Origin: Streptomyces sp. NBC_01317
GTDB lineage: Bacteria; Actinomycetota; Actinomycetes; Streptomycetales; Streptomycetaceae
Direction: 5' to 3'
Assembly: GCF_035961655.1 (NCBI RefSeq)
Contig: NZ_CP108393.1
Coordinates: 6,775,001 to 6,839,000, forward strand
Length of the DNA: 64,000 bases
How positions within the stretch are numbered: position 1 is the stretch's first letter; each line of letters begins with the position of its first letter. Position numbers and translations under genes: made by a program. The notes beneath the pieces were generated by a model. It saw only the letters and a program-made list of their open reading frames with translations. It was not told the DNA's origin and made no database searches. This document shows, piece by piece, positions 16,547 through 25,947 of this stretch.

Positions 16547-19500
16547 ATGACTGACACCGGCCAGGTCCCGGGCGAGGTACTGCCGGAGAACGCGGGCATG
16601 GTGGAGCAGCACGGCGTCCCCGCGCCGAGTGCGTACGCGTACCCGGACCCGGACGCGTTGTACCCGGACCCGCTGCGCCCGGACCCGTCGTACGGCGATG
16701 CGGTGTACCCGGACGCGGTGTATCCGGAGGCGGCCTATCTGGAGCCCTCGTACCAGCAACCCCCGTATCAGGAGACCCCGTACCAGGACACGTCGTACGG
16801 GGAGCAGGCCTACGCGGGCCCCTCGGAGACGGTGGTGGAGGACGAGGACCTGCTGCTCATGCCGAGCGCGCAGGGGGCGTGGGGCGATCCGATGCCGGTG
16901 GCTCCGCCGGAGCCGGTGCGGGTCGAGCAGCAGGCGCCGCCTATAGAACAGCCGGCGCCGCTGGCGGAGCCGGTTTCCCCTTCCCTTTCGGCGCCGGTCA
17001 CGGCGTCGGTTCCGGACCCGGTCCCGGATGTGTACGAGCCGCCGCGGGAGTTCCCGGCCGAGCAGGGGTTCGTGGCCGAGCAGGCGTTCCAGGCCACGGA
17101 GTTCACGGCGCCGGAGGCGCTCGTCGCGCCGCCGGTGGAGCAGGTGCCGGCCGCGCAGGTGCCGGTTGCGCAGGTCTCCCACGACGAGGTTCCGGCGGGC
17201 GAGGAGTCCACGGGCCAGGAGCCGGGCGACCAGCAGGTGGTGGAACAGGACGCGGTGGGCCAAGAGGTGGCCGGCCAGGAGCCCACCCCGCAGGAGCCCA
17301 CGGCCCCCGAGCCGACGGCGCGGGAGTCCACGGACCAGGGATCCACGGAGCAGGGATCCCCCGGCCCGGAATCTCCCGTCCAGGAATCTCCTGTCGAGGA
17401 ATCACAGGAGCCACCCGTCCAGGGATCGCTCGGACGCGGCCTGAAACTGCACCAGCCGGAGGCGCACGAGACCGACGGCCGGGACTCCGGTGCGGTGGAT
17501 CTCACCGGTGTACGGATCCCCCGGCCCGAGCCGACCCCTGTCCGGGCAGCGCCCGCCCCCGCCCCGACTCCGGCGCCCGTGCGTCGGCCGCTGCACCTGG
17601 GCCCGCCCGTGCCGGACACCTCCGGCGGGGTGGTGCGCTCGCTGGCCGACCGTGGGCCCGCCGCGACACCGTCCCGCGCGGTCCGGGTACGGAACCGCGC
17701 GCAGCCCACCCCGACTTCGGGCCCTGAGTACCTGGACATCCCGCGTGAGGACGCCGCGGTGGCCCCGGCCGTCCCCGTTCCCCAGCTGAGCGAGATCCCG
17801 CCGCAGGCGGGCCCCCCCTGGAGCGCCGAGACGGCGGCCCCGGCAGAAACGGTCGTTCAAGAACCCGAACCGGTCGCGGCGGAGCCGCGGCCCGAGTCGG
17901 CCGAAGCGGTACAGGAACCGCCCGCGGCGGAGGAGTTCGTACCGGCCGAGGCCGAGGCGCAACTGCCCCTGACCGAGCCCGAGCCGCAGCCCGAGCTGAT
18001 CTCCGAGCAGGCGCCGGAAGAGACGCCCGGGGTGACGGAGCAGGCCGACCAGGCCCCGGAGGTCCCGGAAGCGATCGTGCCGGTGGCGGAACCGGAGGCC
18101 GTACAGGAACCGGTCGTGGAGCCGGCGCCCGTACCGGAGGCGATCCCCGTACCGGAGGCGATCCCCGCCCCGGTGGCGGACATCGCCCCGGTGGCGGAGC
18201 CGGACCCGGAGCCGCTGCCGGAGCCCACCCCCGAGGCAACGCCGGAACCCGAGCCCGAGCAGGACGTCGAACCTGAGCCGGAAGCCGCGTCCGCACCCGA
18301 GGCCGAACTCGCCCCGCCCGCGCCCGAGAGCGCCCCCGAGCCCGAGCCCGAGGCCGCCTCCGTACCGGAAACAGACGAAGCGACACCCCTCGCGGCCGAA
18401 GCGGCACCAGCAGCGGAACCAGCCCCCCTACCCGTAGCAGCGGAGCCAGCCCCCCTACCCGTAGCAGACGAAAGCATCGCCGCGGCGTCCGGCTACGACG
18501 ACGCGGAGCGCGACGCCGTGCTGCGCGTGATGCGCGAACGCCGCGACATCCGCAACGGCTTCCGCTCCGACCCGATCCCGCACGAAGTGCTGCTCCGCGT
18601 CCTGGAGGCCGCGCACACCGCGCCGAGCGTCGGCCACTCCCAGCCCTGGGACTTCGTGGTGATCCGCTCGGCGGAGACCAGGCGTTCCATGCACGAACTG
18701 GCGCAGCGCCAGCGCGAGGCGTACGCGAAGTCGCTGCCCAAGGGCCGCGCGAAGCAGTTCAAGGAACTGAAGATCGAGGCCATCCTCGAAACCCCGGTGA
18801 ACATCGTGGTCACCGCCGACCCGACGCGCGGCGGCCGGCACACCCTCGGCCGCCACACGCAGCCGCAGATGGCGCCGTATTCCTCCGCGCTCGCGGTGGA
18901 GAACCTCTGGCTCGCGGCCCGCGCGGAAGGGCTCGGCGTCGGCTGGGTCAGCTTCTTCGACGAGCGCGAGATGGTACGGGCGCTGGGGCTGCCCGAGCAC
19001 CTGGAGGTCGTGGCGTATCTGGTGGTCGGGTACGTGGACGAGTTCCCGGAGGAGCCCGAACTGATGCAGGCGGGCTGGTCCAAGCGCCGCCCGCTGTCCT
19101 GGGTCGTCCACGAGGAGACGTACGGCCGCCGCGCGCTGCCCGGCGGGGAGCCCCAGGATCTGCTCCAGGAGACGGTCGCGGCGATCCGTCCGCTGGACGC
19201 GAAGGCGCTGGGGGAGGCGTGGGAGCGCCAGAAGCGGATGACGAAGCCGGCCGGCGCGCTCGGCATGCTGGAGATCATCTCCGCCCAGCTCAGCGGTCTG
19301 TCGCGGCTGTGCCCGCCGCCGATCCCGGAGCCGGCGGCGGTGGCGATCTTCGCGGGTGACCACGGGGTGCACGCCCAGGGGGTGACCCCGTGGCCGCAGG
19401 AGGTGACCGCGCAGATGGTCGCGAACTTCCTCGGCGGGGGCGCGGTGTGCAACGCGTTCGCCAACCAGGTCGGCGCCGAGGTCTGTGTGATCGACGTGGG

Positions 19501-20209
19501 TGTCGTGGGCGACCTCCCGGCCACCCCGGGGCTGCTGCCCCGCAAGGTACGGGCGGGCACGGCGGACTTCACGACCGGTCCCGCGCTGAGCCGCGAGGAG
19601 GTGCTCGCGGCGATCGAGGTGGGCATCGAGACGGCCCGCGATCTGGTGGCGGCGGGCAACAAGGCGTTGCTGACGGGGGAGATGGGCATCGCCAACACCA
19701 CGGTGTCGGCTGCGCTGATCTGCGTGTACACGGGCCAGGACCCGGCGGAGGTCACCGGCCGGGGCACCGGCATCAACGACGAGACGCACGCGCGGAAGAT
19801 CGATGTCGTACGGCGTGGCCTCGACCTCCACCGCCCCGACCCGGCCGACCCGGTGGGCGTCCTGGCGGCGGTGGGCGGCCTGGAACACGCGGCGCTGGTC
19901 GGTTTCCTGCTGGGCGGCGCGTCGTTGCGTACGCCGGTGATCCTGGACGGCGTGAGCGCGGGCGCGGCGGCGCTGGTGGCGCGGGCGATCGCGCCGGAGG
20001 CCCTGGCGGCCTGCATCGCGGGCCACCGCAGCGCGGAGCCCGGCCACGTGGCGGCCCTCAACAAGCTCGGTCTGCGCCCCCTGATCGACCTGGACCTCCG
20101 CCTGGGAGAGGGCACGGGCGCGCTCCTGGCCCTCCCGGTGGTGCAGAGCGCGGCGCGGGCGATGCACGAGGTGGCGACGTTCGACTCGGCGGGCGTCACA
20201 GAGAAATGA
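16547..20209 (+). CDS. BluB-CobT fusion with a ~640-residue disordered N-terminus
   Basis: This 1220-aa protein has three parts. Residues 1-645 are low-complexity and rich in Pro, Glu, Ala, Val and Gln, with no fold visible. Residues about 646-865 are a BluB-type nitroreductase (RRDIRNGFRSDPIP, APSVGHSQPWDF, GLGVGWVSFF), which fragments FMNH2 to 5,6-dimethylbenzimidazole. Residues about 870-1215 are CobT (FAGDHGVHAQGVTPWP, GEMGIANTT, LDGVSAGAAAL), which joins that base to nicotinate mononucleotide to give alpha-ribazole phosphate. So one chain makes and activates the B12 lower ligand. The ATG at 16547 follows GAGGGG. The MarR gene starts 16 bp downstream. Catalytic assignment is firm; the role of the tail is unknown. 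Confidence 0.92.
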   Translation: MTDTGQVPGEVLPENAGMVEQHGVPAPSAYAYPDPDALYPDPLRPDPSYGDAVYPDAVYPEAAYLEPSYQQPPYQETPYQDTSYGEQAYAGPSETVVEDEDLLLMPSAQGAWGDPMPVAPPEPVRVEQQAPPIEQPAPLAEPVSPSLSAPVTASVPDPVPDVYEPPREFPAEQGFVAEQAFQATEFTAPEALVAPPVEQVPAAQVPVAQVSHDEVPAGEESTGQEPGDQQVVEQDAVGQEVAGQEPTPQEPTAPEPTARESTDQGSTEQGSPGPESPVQESPVEESQEPPVQGSLGRGLKLHQPEAHETDGRDSGAVDLTGVRIPRPEPTPVRAAPAPAPTPAPVRRPLHLGPPVPDTSGGVVRSLADRGPAATPSRAVRVRNRAQPTPTSGPEYLDIPREDAAVAPAVPVPQLSEIPPQAGPPWSAETAAPAETVVQEPEPVAAEPRPESAEAVQEPPAAEEFVPAEAEAQLPLTEPEPQPELISEQAPEETPGVTEQADQAPEVPEAIVPVAEPEAVQEPVVEPAPVPEAIPVPEAIPAPVADIAPVAEPDPEPLPEPTPEATPEPEPEQDVEPEPEAASAPEAELAPPAPESAPEPEPEAASVPETDEATPLAAEAAPAAEPAPLPVAAEPAPLPVADESIAAASGYDDAERDAVLRVMRERRDIRNGFRSDPIPHEVLLRVLEAAHTAPSVGHSQPWDFVVIRSAETRRSMHELAQRQREAYAKSLPKGRAKQFKELKIEAILETPVNIVVTADPTRGGRHTLGRHTQPQMAPYSSALAVENLWLAARAEGLGVGWVSFFDEREMVRALGLPEHLEVVAYLVVGYVDEFPEEPELMQAGWSKRRPLSWVVHEETYGRRALPGGEPQDLLQETVAAIRPLDAKALGEAWERQKRMTKPAGALGMLEIISAQLSGLSRLCPPPIPEPAAVAIFAGDHGVHAQGVTPWPQEVTAQMVANFLGGGAVCNAFANQVGAEVCVIDVGVVGDLPATPGLLPRKVRAGTADFTTGPALSREEVLAAIEVGIETARDLVAAGNKALLTGEMGIANTTVSAALICVYTGQDPAEVTGRGTGINDETHARKIDVVRRGLDLHRPDPADPVGVLAAVGGLEHAALVGFLLGGASLRTPVILDGVSAGAAALVARAIAPEALAACIAGHRSAEPGHVAALNKLGLRPLIDLDLRLGEGTGALLALPVVQSAARAMHEVATFDSAGVTEK

Positions 20210-20225
20210 GCGGGAACGGGGCGTA

Positions 20226-20738
20226 GTGAGCGTGAAACCGCAGACCGACACCACCACCATCACTGCCACCACCGACCAGGCGCCGGCCGATCCCGCCGCC
20301 ACCGACGACGCGCCGGCCACCCAGCCCGTGGGCTACTGGAGCGGGCTCGCCCATGCGGCCGTGACCCGGCATCTGCGGGACGCGCTGGCCAGGATCGACG
20401 TCACGCAGCCGCAGTACTGGGTACTCAACCGCGTACACGGCGCCCCGACGGCGCCGAGCCGCGAGGAGGTGGTCACCCAACTGACCCCCCTGGCGGACGG
20501 CCCGCACGAGATCGCCAGGGTCATCGGCCAACTGCTCCACCGCGGCTGGCTCCGCCTCGACACCGGGCAGCACGTACACCTCACCGACGCGGGAGAGGCT
20601 GCCAGGGTCCGGCTGCGCGAACTGGTGACCGAAGTACGCGCCGTGGTCCACCGGGGCATCAGCGACGCGGAGTACGTGGCCGCGCTCAAGGTGCTGCGCA
20701 CGATGGTCGCCAACGTCGAGGGTGACGTGGCCTTCTAG
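20226..20738 (+). CDS. MarR-like winged-helix regulator
   Basis: This 170-aa protein starts with about 35 Thr/Ala/Asp-rich residues. It then shows a winged-helix pattern: DVTQPQYWVLNRVHG, EEVVTQLTPLADGPHEIARVIGQLL as the helix-turn-helix, and GWLRLDTGQHVHLTDAGEAARVRL as the wing. This is the MarR layout. The GTG at 20226 is 16 bp after bluB-cobT, so it may be co-transcribed. Its target and ligand are unknown. A 16-base GC palindrome (20760-20775) sits in the 51-bp gap to the convergent methyltransferase. Confidence 0.75.
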   Translation: MSVKPQTDTTTITATTDQAPADPAATDDAPATQPVGYWSGLAHAAVTRHLRDALARIDVTQPQYWVLNRVHGAPTAPSREEVVTQLTPLADGPHEIARVIGQLLHRGWLRLDTGQHVHLTDAGEAARVRLRELVTEVRAVVHRGISDAEYVAALKVLRTMVANVEGDVAF

Positions 20739-20789
20739 CGCCGTGACCGTAAACAGTCACCGGAGCCGGCTCCGGCCGCCGGAACCCCG

Positions 20790-21443
20790 TCAGGCTCTTT
20801 CGAGCTTGCGGGCCAGCAGGCAGGCGCGCGGTCTGTTCACCCGTCCGCCGGGCTCCTGCTCCAGCCGCGCGGTGACGACGAGTCCTGCTTGCTCCAGCAG
20901 GCCGACCATGTGGTCCAGGGGCAGGAGGTACGACTCGTAGGACACCGGACGCCCGTAGCCCTGGGTCGGCCGGAGTCTTTCATCGCCGACATAGTCTCCC
21001 CAGAGCAGGTGGCCGCCGGGCGCGAGCGTGCGGTGGAACTCGGCGCACACGTCGGGCAGCCACCGCGGGGGCGTGTGGTGGGTGGAGTACCAGGCAAGGA
21101 TGCCGCCTAGTTCGTCGTCCGCCATCTCCAGCGCGGTCATCGAGCCTTCGTGGAACCGCAGGTTCGGGAAGGCCTGCCGGGCCAGCCCGATCATCTTCGG
21201 CGACAGATCGACGCCGAAGGCGGGCACTCCCAGCCCGGCCAGATACGCCGTCACGCGGCCGGGGCCGCATCCCAGGTCCGCGACCGGCCCCGGACCAGCC
21301 GTCCGTACGAGCTCGGCGAACCCCGCCAGCATCGCGCGTGACAGCGGGTCCATCGCGGCGGGCGGCGGGACGCGTTCGACGTAGTCGGCGGCGACCGTGT
21401 CGTACGACTCGCGCACGGCGGCCAGGAAGGAGGGCTCAGCCAT
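20790..21443 (-). CDS. Class I SAM-dependent methyltransferase
   Basis: This 217-aa protein has the class I methyltransferase fold. ESYDTVAADYVERV is the N-terminal motif, PVADLGCGPGRVTAYLAGLG the SAM-binding loop (about residues 53-72), GVDLSPKMIGLAR motif II, and LAPGGHLLWGDYVGD motif post-III. It resembles the many UbiE/Tam-like small-molecule methyltransferases of Streptomyces. The substrate is unknown. It is convergent with the MarR gene; upstream (21444-22055) lies gene-free sequence. Confidence 0.88.
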   Translation of the reverse strand: MAEPSFLAAVRESYDTVAADYVERVPPPAAMDPLSRAMLAGFAELVRTAGPGPVADLGCGPGRVTAYLAGLGVPAFGVDLSPKMIGLARQAFPNLRFHEGSMTALEMADDELGGILAWYSTHHTPPRWLPDVCAEFHRTLAPGGHLLWGDYVGDERLRPTQGYGRPVSYESYLLPLDHMVGLLEQAGLVVTARLEQEPGGRVNRPRACLLARKLERA

Positions 21444-22055
21444 GCGGGGGACCCTAGACCAGGGAACTGACAGGCCGCGTCAGGACCTTGACCCGAGCCG
21501 TCAGGCAGGCCCCTCCAGGGCGAGCACGTGCGGTCCGCCCGCCGGCTCGACGGCGGTACGAGGCGGTCGCCCGCCCGGCCGATGGCTCGGCCAACGGGCC
21601 GACGCCGGGCCGCAGCAGCCACGCCGGAACGCCGGTCCGCCGGAACGCCAGTCTCGTGAGCGGGCTGTCGGTCGGGCCGCCGTCCCACGTGGACCGCCCC
21701 CGCCCCGCCCACCCCCGTCCGCCCAGGGCACCCGGGCGACCATGGGTCCGGTCAGTCGGGGCCGGATGTCGGCTGCGACCCCGGTGAACGGGGGGCATAC
21801 AGGAGGACGGTCTGTCGTGACAGCCGTCCCGGGCAGGGGGGCCGGGCCTGGCGCACCGCAGCGCACCACACCGCCGTCCAGCCGAACCGCTCGCCCGGAC
21901 ACGGCCCCGCGCCCGGCCACGCCCCCGCCCAGCGCAGCGCCCCGCCCAGCGCAGCGCCCCGCCCGGCCGGGGCCTCATCCGGCTCCGGGGGTCCCCGTAA
22001 GCTGGTTCCCGGGAGTCACCCCATCTCACCAGCCGCTTCAGGAGTCCCTACCGAC
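21444..22055. other. Gene-free region between a methyltransferase and cysG
   Basis: I see no supported gene in these 612 bases: open frames are Arg/Pro/Gly-rich shadows. There is a 17-bp tandem repeat (two copies, 21926-21942 and 21943-21959). A possible -10 box TAAGCT at about 21997 may serve cysG. Confidence 0.5.
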
Positions 22056-23270
22056 ATGGCCGAGCACGCCGAGCACCCCGCCTACCCCGTCGGACTCCGC
22101 CTGTCCGGGCGGCGCGTCGTTGTTGTCGGCGGCGGGCAGGTCGCCCAGCGCCGGCTGCCCGCGCTCATCGCGGCGGGCGCCGACGTCGTGCTCGTGTCGC
22201 CCTCCGCGAAGGCGTCCGTCGAGGCCATGGCGGAGGCCGGCGAGATCCGCTGGGAGCGCCGCCGGTACGAGGAGGGCGACCTCGCAGGCGCCTGGTACGT
22301 CCTCGTCGCCTCCAGCGACCCCGTCGCGAACACCACCGCCTCGGCCGAGGCGGAACGCCACCGCGTCTGGTGCGTCCGCAGCGACGACGCGGAGGCCGCC
22401 ACCGCCTGGACCCCCGCCACCGGCCGCAGCGAGGGCGTCACCGTCGCCGTGCTCACCGGCCGCGACCCGCGCCGCTCCGCCGCCGTCCGCGACGCCGTCG
22501 TCGAGGGCCTGCGCGACGGCACCCTCGCCGCGCCCCACCACCGCGCCCGCACCCCCGGCGTCGCCCTCGTCGGCGGCGGACCCGGCGACCCGGACCTGAT
22601 CACCGTGCGCGGCCGCCGCCTCCTCTCCGAGGCGGACGTCGTCATCGCCGACCGCCTCGGCCCCCGCGACCTCCTGGACGAGCTGCCGCCGCACGTCGAG
22701 GTGATCGACGCGGCGAAGATCCCGTACGGCCGTGCCATGGCCCAGGAGGCGATCAACGAGGCGCTGATCGAACACGCGAAGGCGGGCAAGGCCGTGGTCC
22801 GCCTCAAGGGCGGCGACCCGTTCGTCTTCGGACGCGGTATGGAGGAGGTCCACGCCCTCGCCGCCGTCGGCATCCCCTGCGTGGTGGTCCCCGGCATCTC
22901 CAGCTCCATCAGCGTCCCGGGCGCCGCGGGCATCCCCGTCACCCACCGCGGGGTGGCCCACGAGTTCACGGTGGTCAGCGGCCACGTCACCCCCGACGAC
23001 GCGCGCTCCCTGGTCGACTGGGCCGCGATCGCCCGCCTGCGCGGCACGCTGGTCCTCCTGATGGCCGTCGACAAGATCGGCGCCATCGCCCAGGCCCTCA
23101 TCGAGCACGGCAAATCGCCCGAGACCCCCGTCGCCCTGGTCCAGGAAGGCACCACCGCCGCCCAGCGCCGCGTCGACGCGACGCTCGCGACGGTGGCCGA
23201 GGCCGTACGGACCCATGACGTACGTCCTCCGTCCGTCATCGTCGTCGGGGACGTCGTGGCCCTCGGTTGA
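22056..23270 (+). CDS. cysG: Siroheme synthase (SUMT plus precorrin-2 dehydrogenase/ferrochelatase)
   Basis: This 404-aa bifunctional enzyme turns uroporphyrinogen III into precorrin-2 and on to siroheme, the cofactor of sulfite and nitrite reductases. Residues about 10-150 are the NAD-binding CysG N-domain (VVVVGGGQVAQRR). From about 165 on it is the uroporphyrinogen-III methyltransferase (GGPGDPDLITVRG, VRLKGGDPFVFGRG, PVTHRGVA). At 404 residues it is shorter than the 457-aa enteric CysG, mainly in the linker. Its precorrin-2 could also feed the B12 genes nearby. A 15-bp perfect hairpin follows 31 bases after the stop. Confidence 0.93.
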   Translation: MAEHAEHPAYPVGLRLSGRRVVVVGGGQVAQRRLPALIAAGADVVLVSPSAKASVEAMAEAGEIRWERRRYEEGDLAGAWYVLVASSDPVANTTASAEAERHRVWCVRSDDAEAATAWTPATGRSEGVTVAVLTGRDPRRSAAVRDAVVEGLRDGTLAAPHHRARTPGVALVGGGPGDPDLITVRGRRLLSEADVVIADRLGPRDLLDELPPHVEVIDAAKIPYGRAMAQEAINEALIEHAKAGKAVVRLKGGDPFVFGRGMEEVHALAAVGIPCVVVPGISSSISVPGAAGIPVTHRGVAHEFTVVSGHVTPDDARSLVDWAAIARLRGTLVLLMAVDKIGAIAQALIEHGKSPETPVALVQEGTTAAQRRVDATLATVAEAVRTHDVRPPSVIVVGDVVALG

Positions 23271-23301
23271 CGGGTTCCGCGCGCGGCGGGGCGTGACGAC
23301 G

Positions 23302-23344
23302 GCGCTCACCGGTCCCCAGGCACGAGGCAGGGACCGGTGAGCGC
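23302..23344 (+). terminator. cysG hairpin terminator
   Basis: Perfect 15-bp arms (23302-23316 and 23330-23344) with a 13-base loop, starting 31 bases after the cysG stop. No U-run. Confidence 0.7.
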
Positions 23345-23361
23345 TCTTGAAAGGAGAAGGT

Positions 23362-23499
23362 ATGGCGTTGTGGAGCGTCCCGGGCGAGGACGACGGGACG
23401 ACCGACTCCGCACTGATCACGGAGCGCGTCCTCGGCAAGGCGGGACGCGACGGCGCGACCCGAGCCCGGCAGGATCTACCGCCCCTGGACCACCCCTGA
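23362..23499 (+). CDS. Small hypothetical protein (45 aa)
   Basis: A 45-codon frame starts MALWSVPGEDDG and ends with TGA at 23497-23499. A strong ribosome site AGGAG lies five bases before the ATG, which is why I list it. The protein is charged, has no signal peptide or membrane helix, and I do not recognise it. It sits between the cysG terminator and the RNA methyltransferase gene, so it may start the latter's transcript. It could also be a remnant of a longer gene. Confidence 0.45.
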   Translation: MALWSVPGEDDGTTDSALITERVLGKAGRDGATRARQDLPPLDHP

Positions 23500-23587
23500 G
23501 CCCGGCCGGGCTTCCGCCGAGGCCCGGGGCCACCCTCCCCCGCCCCCCGTGGCCACGCACCCGCCGTCCTCAAGGCAGGATGAGCAC

Positions 23588-24406
23588 GTGGCTGAACTCA
23601 TCACCGTCGACGACCCGGACGACCCCCGCCTGCACGACTACACCGGCCTGACCGACGTGGAGCTGCGCCGCAGGCGCGAGCCCGCGGAAGGCCTCTTCAT
23701 CGCCGAGGGCGAGAAAGTCATCCGGCGAGCGACCGAAGCCGGCTACACGATGCGGTCCATGCTCCTCTCCGCCAAGTGGGCCGACCCCATGCGGGACGTG
23801 ATCGACGCCGCGCGGGCCCCCGTGTACGCGGTCACCCCCGACCTCGCCGAGCGTGTCACGGGCTACCACGTCCACCGGGGCGCCCTCGCCTCCATGCGGC
23901 GCAAGCCGCTCCCGGAGCCGGCCGAGGTGCTCCGTACGGCCCGCCGCGTCGTGGTCATGGAAGCCGTCAACGACCACACCAACATCGGCGCGATCTTCCG
24001 CAGCGCGGCGGCGCTCGGCATGGACGCCGTCCTGCTCTCGCCGGACTGCGCCGACCCGCTCTACCGCCGGTCCGTGAAGGTCTCGATGGGCGCGGTCTTC
24101 GCCGTACCGTACGCACGGCTGGACGCCTGGCCCAGGTCCCTGGACACCGTACGGGGGGCGGGTTTCCGGCTGCTCGCGCTGACCCCGCACGAGAAGGCCG
24201 TCCCGATGGACGAGGCCGCTCCGCACCGCCTGGAACGGGTCGCGCTGATGCTGGGCGCGGAGGGCGACGGACTGTCGGCGCGGGCCCTGGACACCGCCGA
24301 CGCGTGGGTACGTATCCCCATGGCGCACGGGGTCGACTCGCTGAACGTGGGCGCGGCGGCGGCGGTCGCGTTCTACGCGGTCACGACGGGCCGCCCGGCG
24401 GACTGA
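23588..24406 (+). CDS. TrmH/SpoU-family RNA 2'-O-methyltransferase
   Basis: This 272-aa cytosolic enzyme methylates a ribose in tRNA or rRNA with SAM. The N-terminal part (EGLFIAEGEKVIRRA) is the SpoU substrate-binding domain. The SPOUT motifs follow: AVNDHTNIGAIFRSAAALG (motif 1, with N and R), LMLGAEGDGLS (motif 2) and IPMAHGVDSLNVGAAAAVAFY (motif 3). I chose the GTG at 23588; the in-frame ATG at 23549 lacks a ribosome site. It is convergent with the kinase gene. The target nucleotide is unknown. Confidence 0.9.
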   Translation: MAELITVDDPDDPRLHDYTGLTDVELRRRREPAEGLFIAEGEKVIRRATEAGYTMRSMLLSAKWADPMRDVIDAARAPVYAVTPDLAERVTGYHVHRGALASMRRKPLPEPAEVLRTARRVVVMEAVNDHTNIGAIFRSAAALGMDAVLLSPDCADPLYRRSVKVSMGAVFAVPYARLDAWPRSLDTVRGAGFRLLALTPHEKAVPMDEAAPHRLERVALMLGAEGDGLSARALDTADAWVRIPMAHGVDSLNVGAAAAVAFYAVTTGRPAD

Positions 24407-24469
24407 GCGCGCGGCCGGCGGCCAGGCGGCCGGCGGACCGGGCGGGCCGGCTCGGAGCCGCCGCCCCGC

Positions 24470-25750
24470 TCAGAGCTGCTGCGCCGCCGCGATCCCCAGG
24501 GCGACGATCAGCGTCACCACCACGAACACGATCAGGCGCTGCCGCAGCAGCCGGGGGTTGGCGGGGCGGCGGCTGCCCGTGGTCGGCCGTGGTGCCGTGT
24601 TCGGCCGCCCGCCCTTACGCGCGCCGGCGCCGTCCCGCTGCTGCGGAGGCCGCCGGCCGCTCGTACGGGGAGGCCCGCCCCGGGAGACACCGGAACGGGA
24701 AGCCGTGGAGCCGGAGGGACGGCTCTGGGGCCCGCGTTCCCGTTCCCGCTCCCGGTCGGAGCCACGCTCCCGCTCGCGGTCCCGTTCCGGACCCCGTTCC
24801 CGCTCACGATCCCGCTCGGGACCCCATTCCATCCGCTCCGTGTAGCGCTCGGTCAGCCGCCCCGTCGCCATGTCCTGCTCCGTACGGTCCCGCTGGGCCG
24901 GCGGCCTGATCTCGGCGACGCCCTGCGCCTCCCTGGCGGCGATCTCCTTGAGCCGCATCGAGAGTTGGAGCGTGCTCGGCCGGTCCTCGGGATCCTTGGC
25001 CAGGCAGGCCCGTACCAGCGGCGCGAGCGCGTCCGGCACCCCGTACAGCTGCGCCTCCTCGTGCACCACCCGGTAGAGCATGACCTCCGAACTGCCCTGC
25101 CCGAACGGGGAGTCGGCGGTGGCCGCGTACGCCAGCGTGGCGCCGAGCGAGAACACGTCGGTGGCCGGGGTCACCGCCACCCCCCGCACCTGTTCGGGCG
25201 CGAGGAATCCCGGCGAGCCGACGGCCGTACCGACATGCGTCAGCGTGCTCGCGCCGGTCGCCCAGGCGATGCCGAAGTCGATGATGCGGGGGCCCTTGGG
25301 GGAGAGCAGGATGTTCGACGGCTTGAGGTCGCGGTGCACCACCCCCGCCTCGTGCACGGCCACCAGGCCCTCGGAGAGCGCCGCGCCCACGGAGGCCACC
25401 TCGGCGGCGCTCAGCGGGCCGTCCTCGTTGACCTTGTCGTGCAGCGAGGGCCCCGGCACGTACTGCGTCGCGAACCACGGCCGCTCCGCGTCCAGGTCCG
25501 CCGCGACCAGCCGGGCCGTACAGCCGCCCCGGATCCGCCGCGCGGCGGACACCTCGCGGGCGAACCGCGAGCGGAACTCCTGATCCTCGGCCAGATCCGG
25601 CCGGATCACCTTCAGCGCGACCCGCTGGCCGCGCCGGTCGGACCCCAGATAGACGACACCCATGCCGCCTGCGCCCAGCCGCCGGTGAAGCCTGAACGAA
25701 CCGACGACACGCGGGTCCTCGCGCCGGAGCCGCATCATCGCCATGTCCAT
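24470..25750 (-). CDS. Membrane-anchored Ser/Thr protein kinase (PknB-type)
   Basis: This 426-aa protein has an N-terminal Hanks-type kinase domain: glycine loop GAGGMGVVYLG, catalytic loop HRDLKPSN, metal loop DFG, then APEQ. A long linker from about residue 290 contains repeated Glu/Arg/Asp blocks (RERERG) and Pro/Arg/Gly-rich sequence. A single membrane helix (LIVFVVVTLIVALGIA) lies at the very C-terminus, leaving no extracellular sensor domain. The ATG at 25750 is chosen because a -10-like TAAGCT overlaps the GTG at 25783. It is convergent with the RNA methyltransferase. Substrates unknown. Confidence 0.9.
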   Translation of the reverse strand: MDMAMMRLRREDPRVVGSFRLHRRLGAGGMGVVYLGSDRRGQRVALKVIRPDLAEDQEFRSRFAREVSAARRIRGGCTARLVAADLDAERPWFATQYVPGPSLHDKVNEDGPLSAAEVASVGAALSEGLVAVHEAGVVHRDLKPSNILLSPKGPRIIDFGIAWATGASTLTHVGTAVGSPGFLAPEQVRGVAVTPATDVFSLGATLAYAATADSPFGQGSSEVMLYRVVHEEAQLYGVPDALAPLVRACLAKDPEDRPSTLQLSMRLKEIAAREAQGVAEIRPPAQRDRTEQDMATGRLTERYTERMEWGPERDRERERGPERDRERERGSDRERERERGPQSRPSGSTASRSGVSRGGPPRTSGRRPPQQRDGAGARKGGRPNTAPRPTTGSRRPANPRLLRQRLIVFVVVTLIVALGIAAAQQL

Positions 25751-25947
25751 CCCCGCTGCCCGGTCGTCCGTGTGACGTGGCACAGCTTACGTACCCGCGC
25801 CCCGGCGCGCTCATAGGCCGCGCCCTCGCGGGCCGACCGATTGTCAGTGCGGGGTGGGAAACTTGAAGAGTGGTCAGGGGACGGCGGATCCAGGTCCCTT
25901 GGCCCGTGCGAGATCTCAAAGGTCCGTCGCAGAAGGGGGATTGGATC

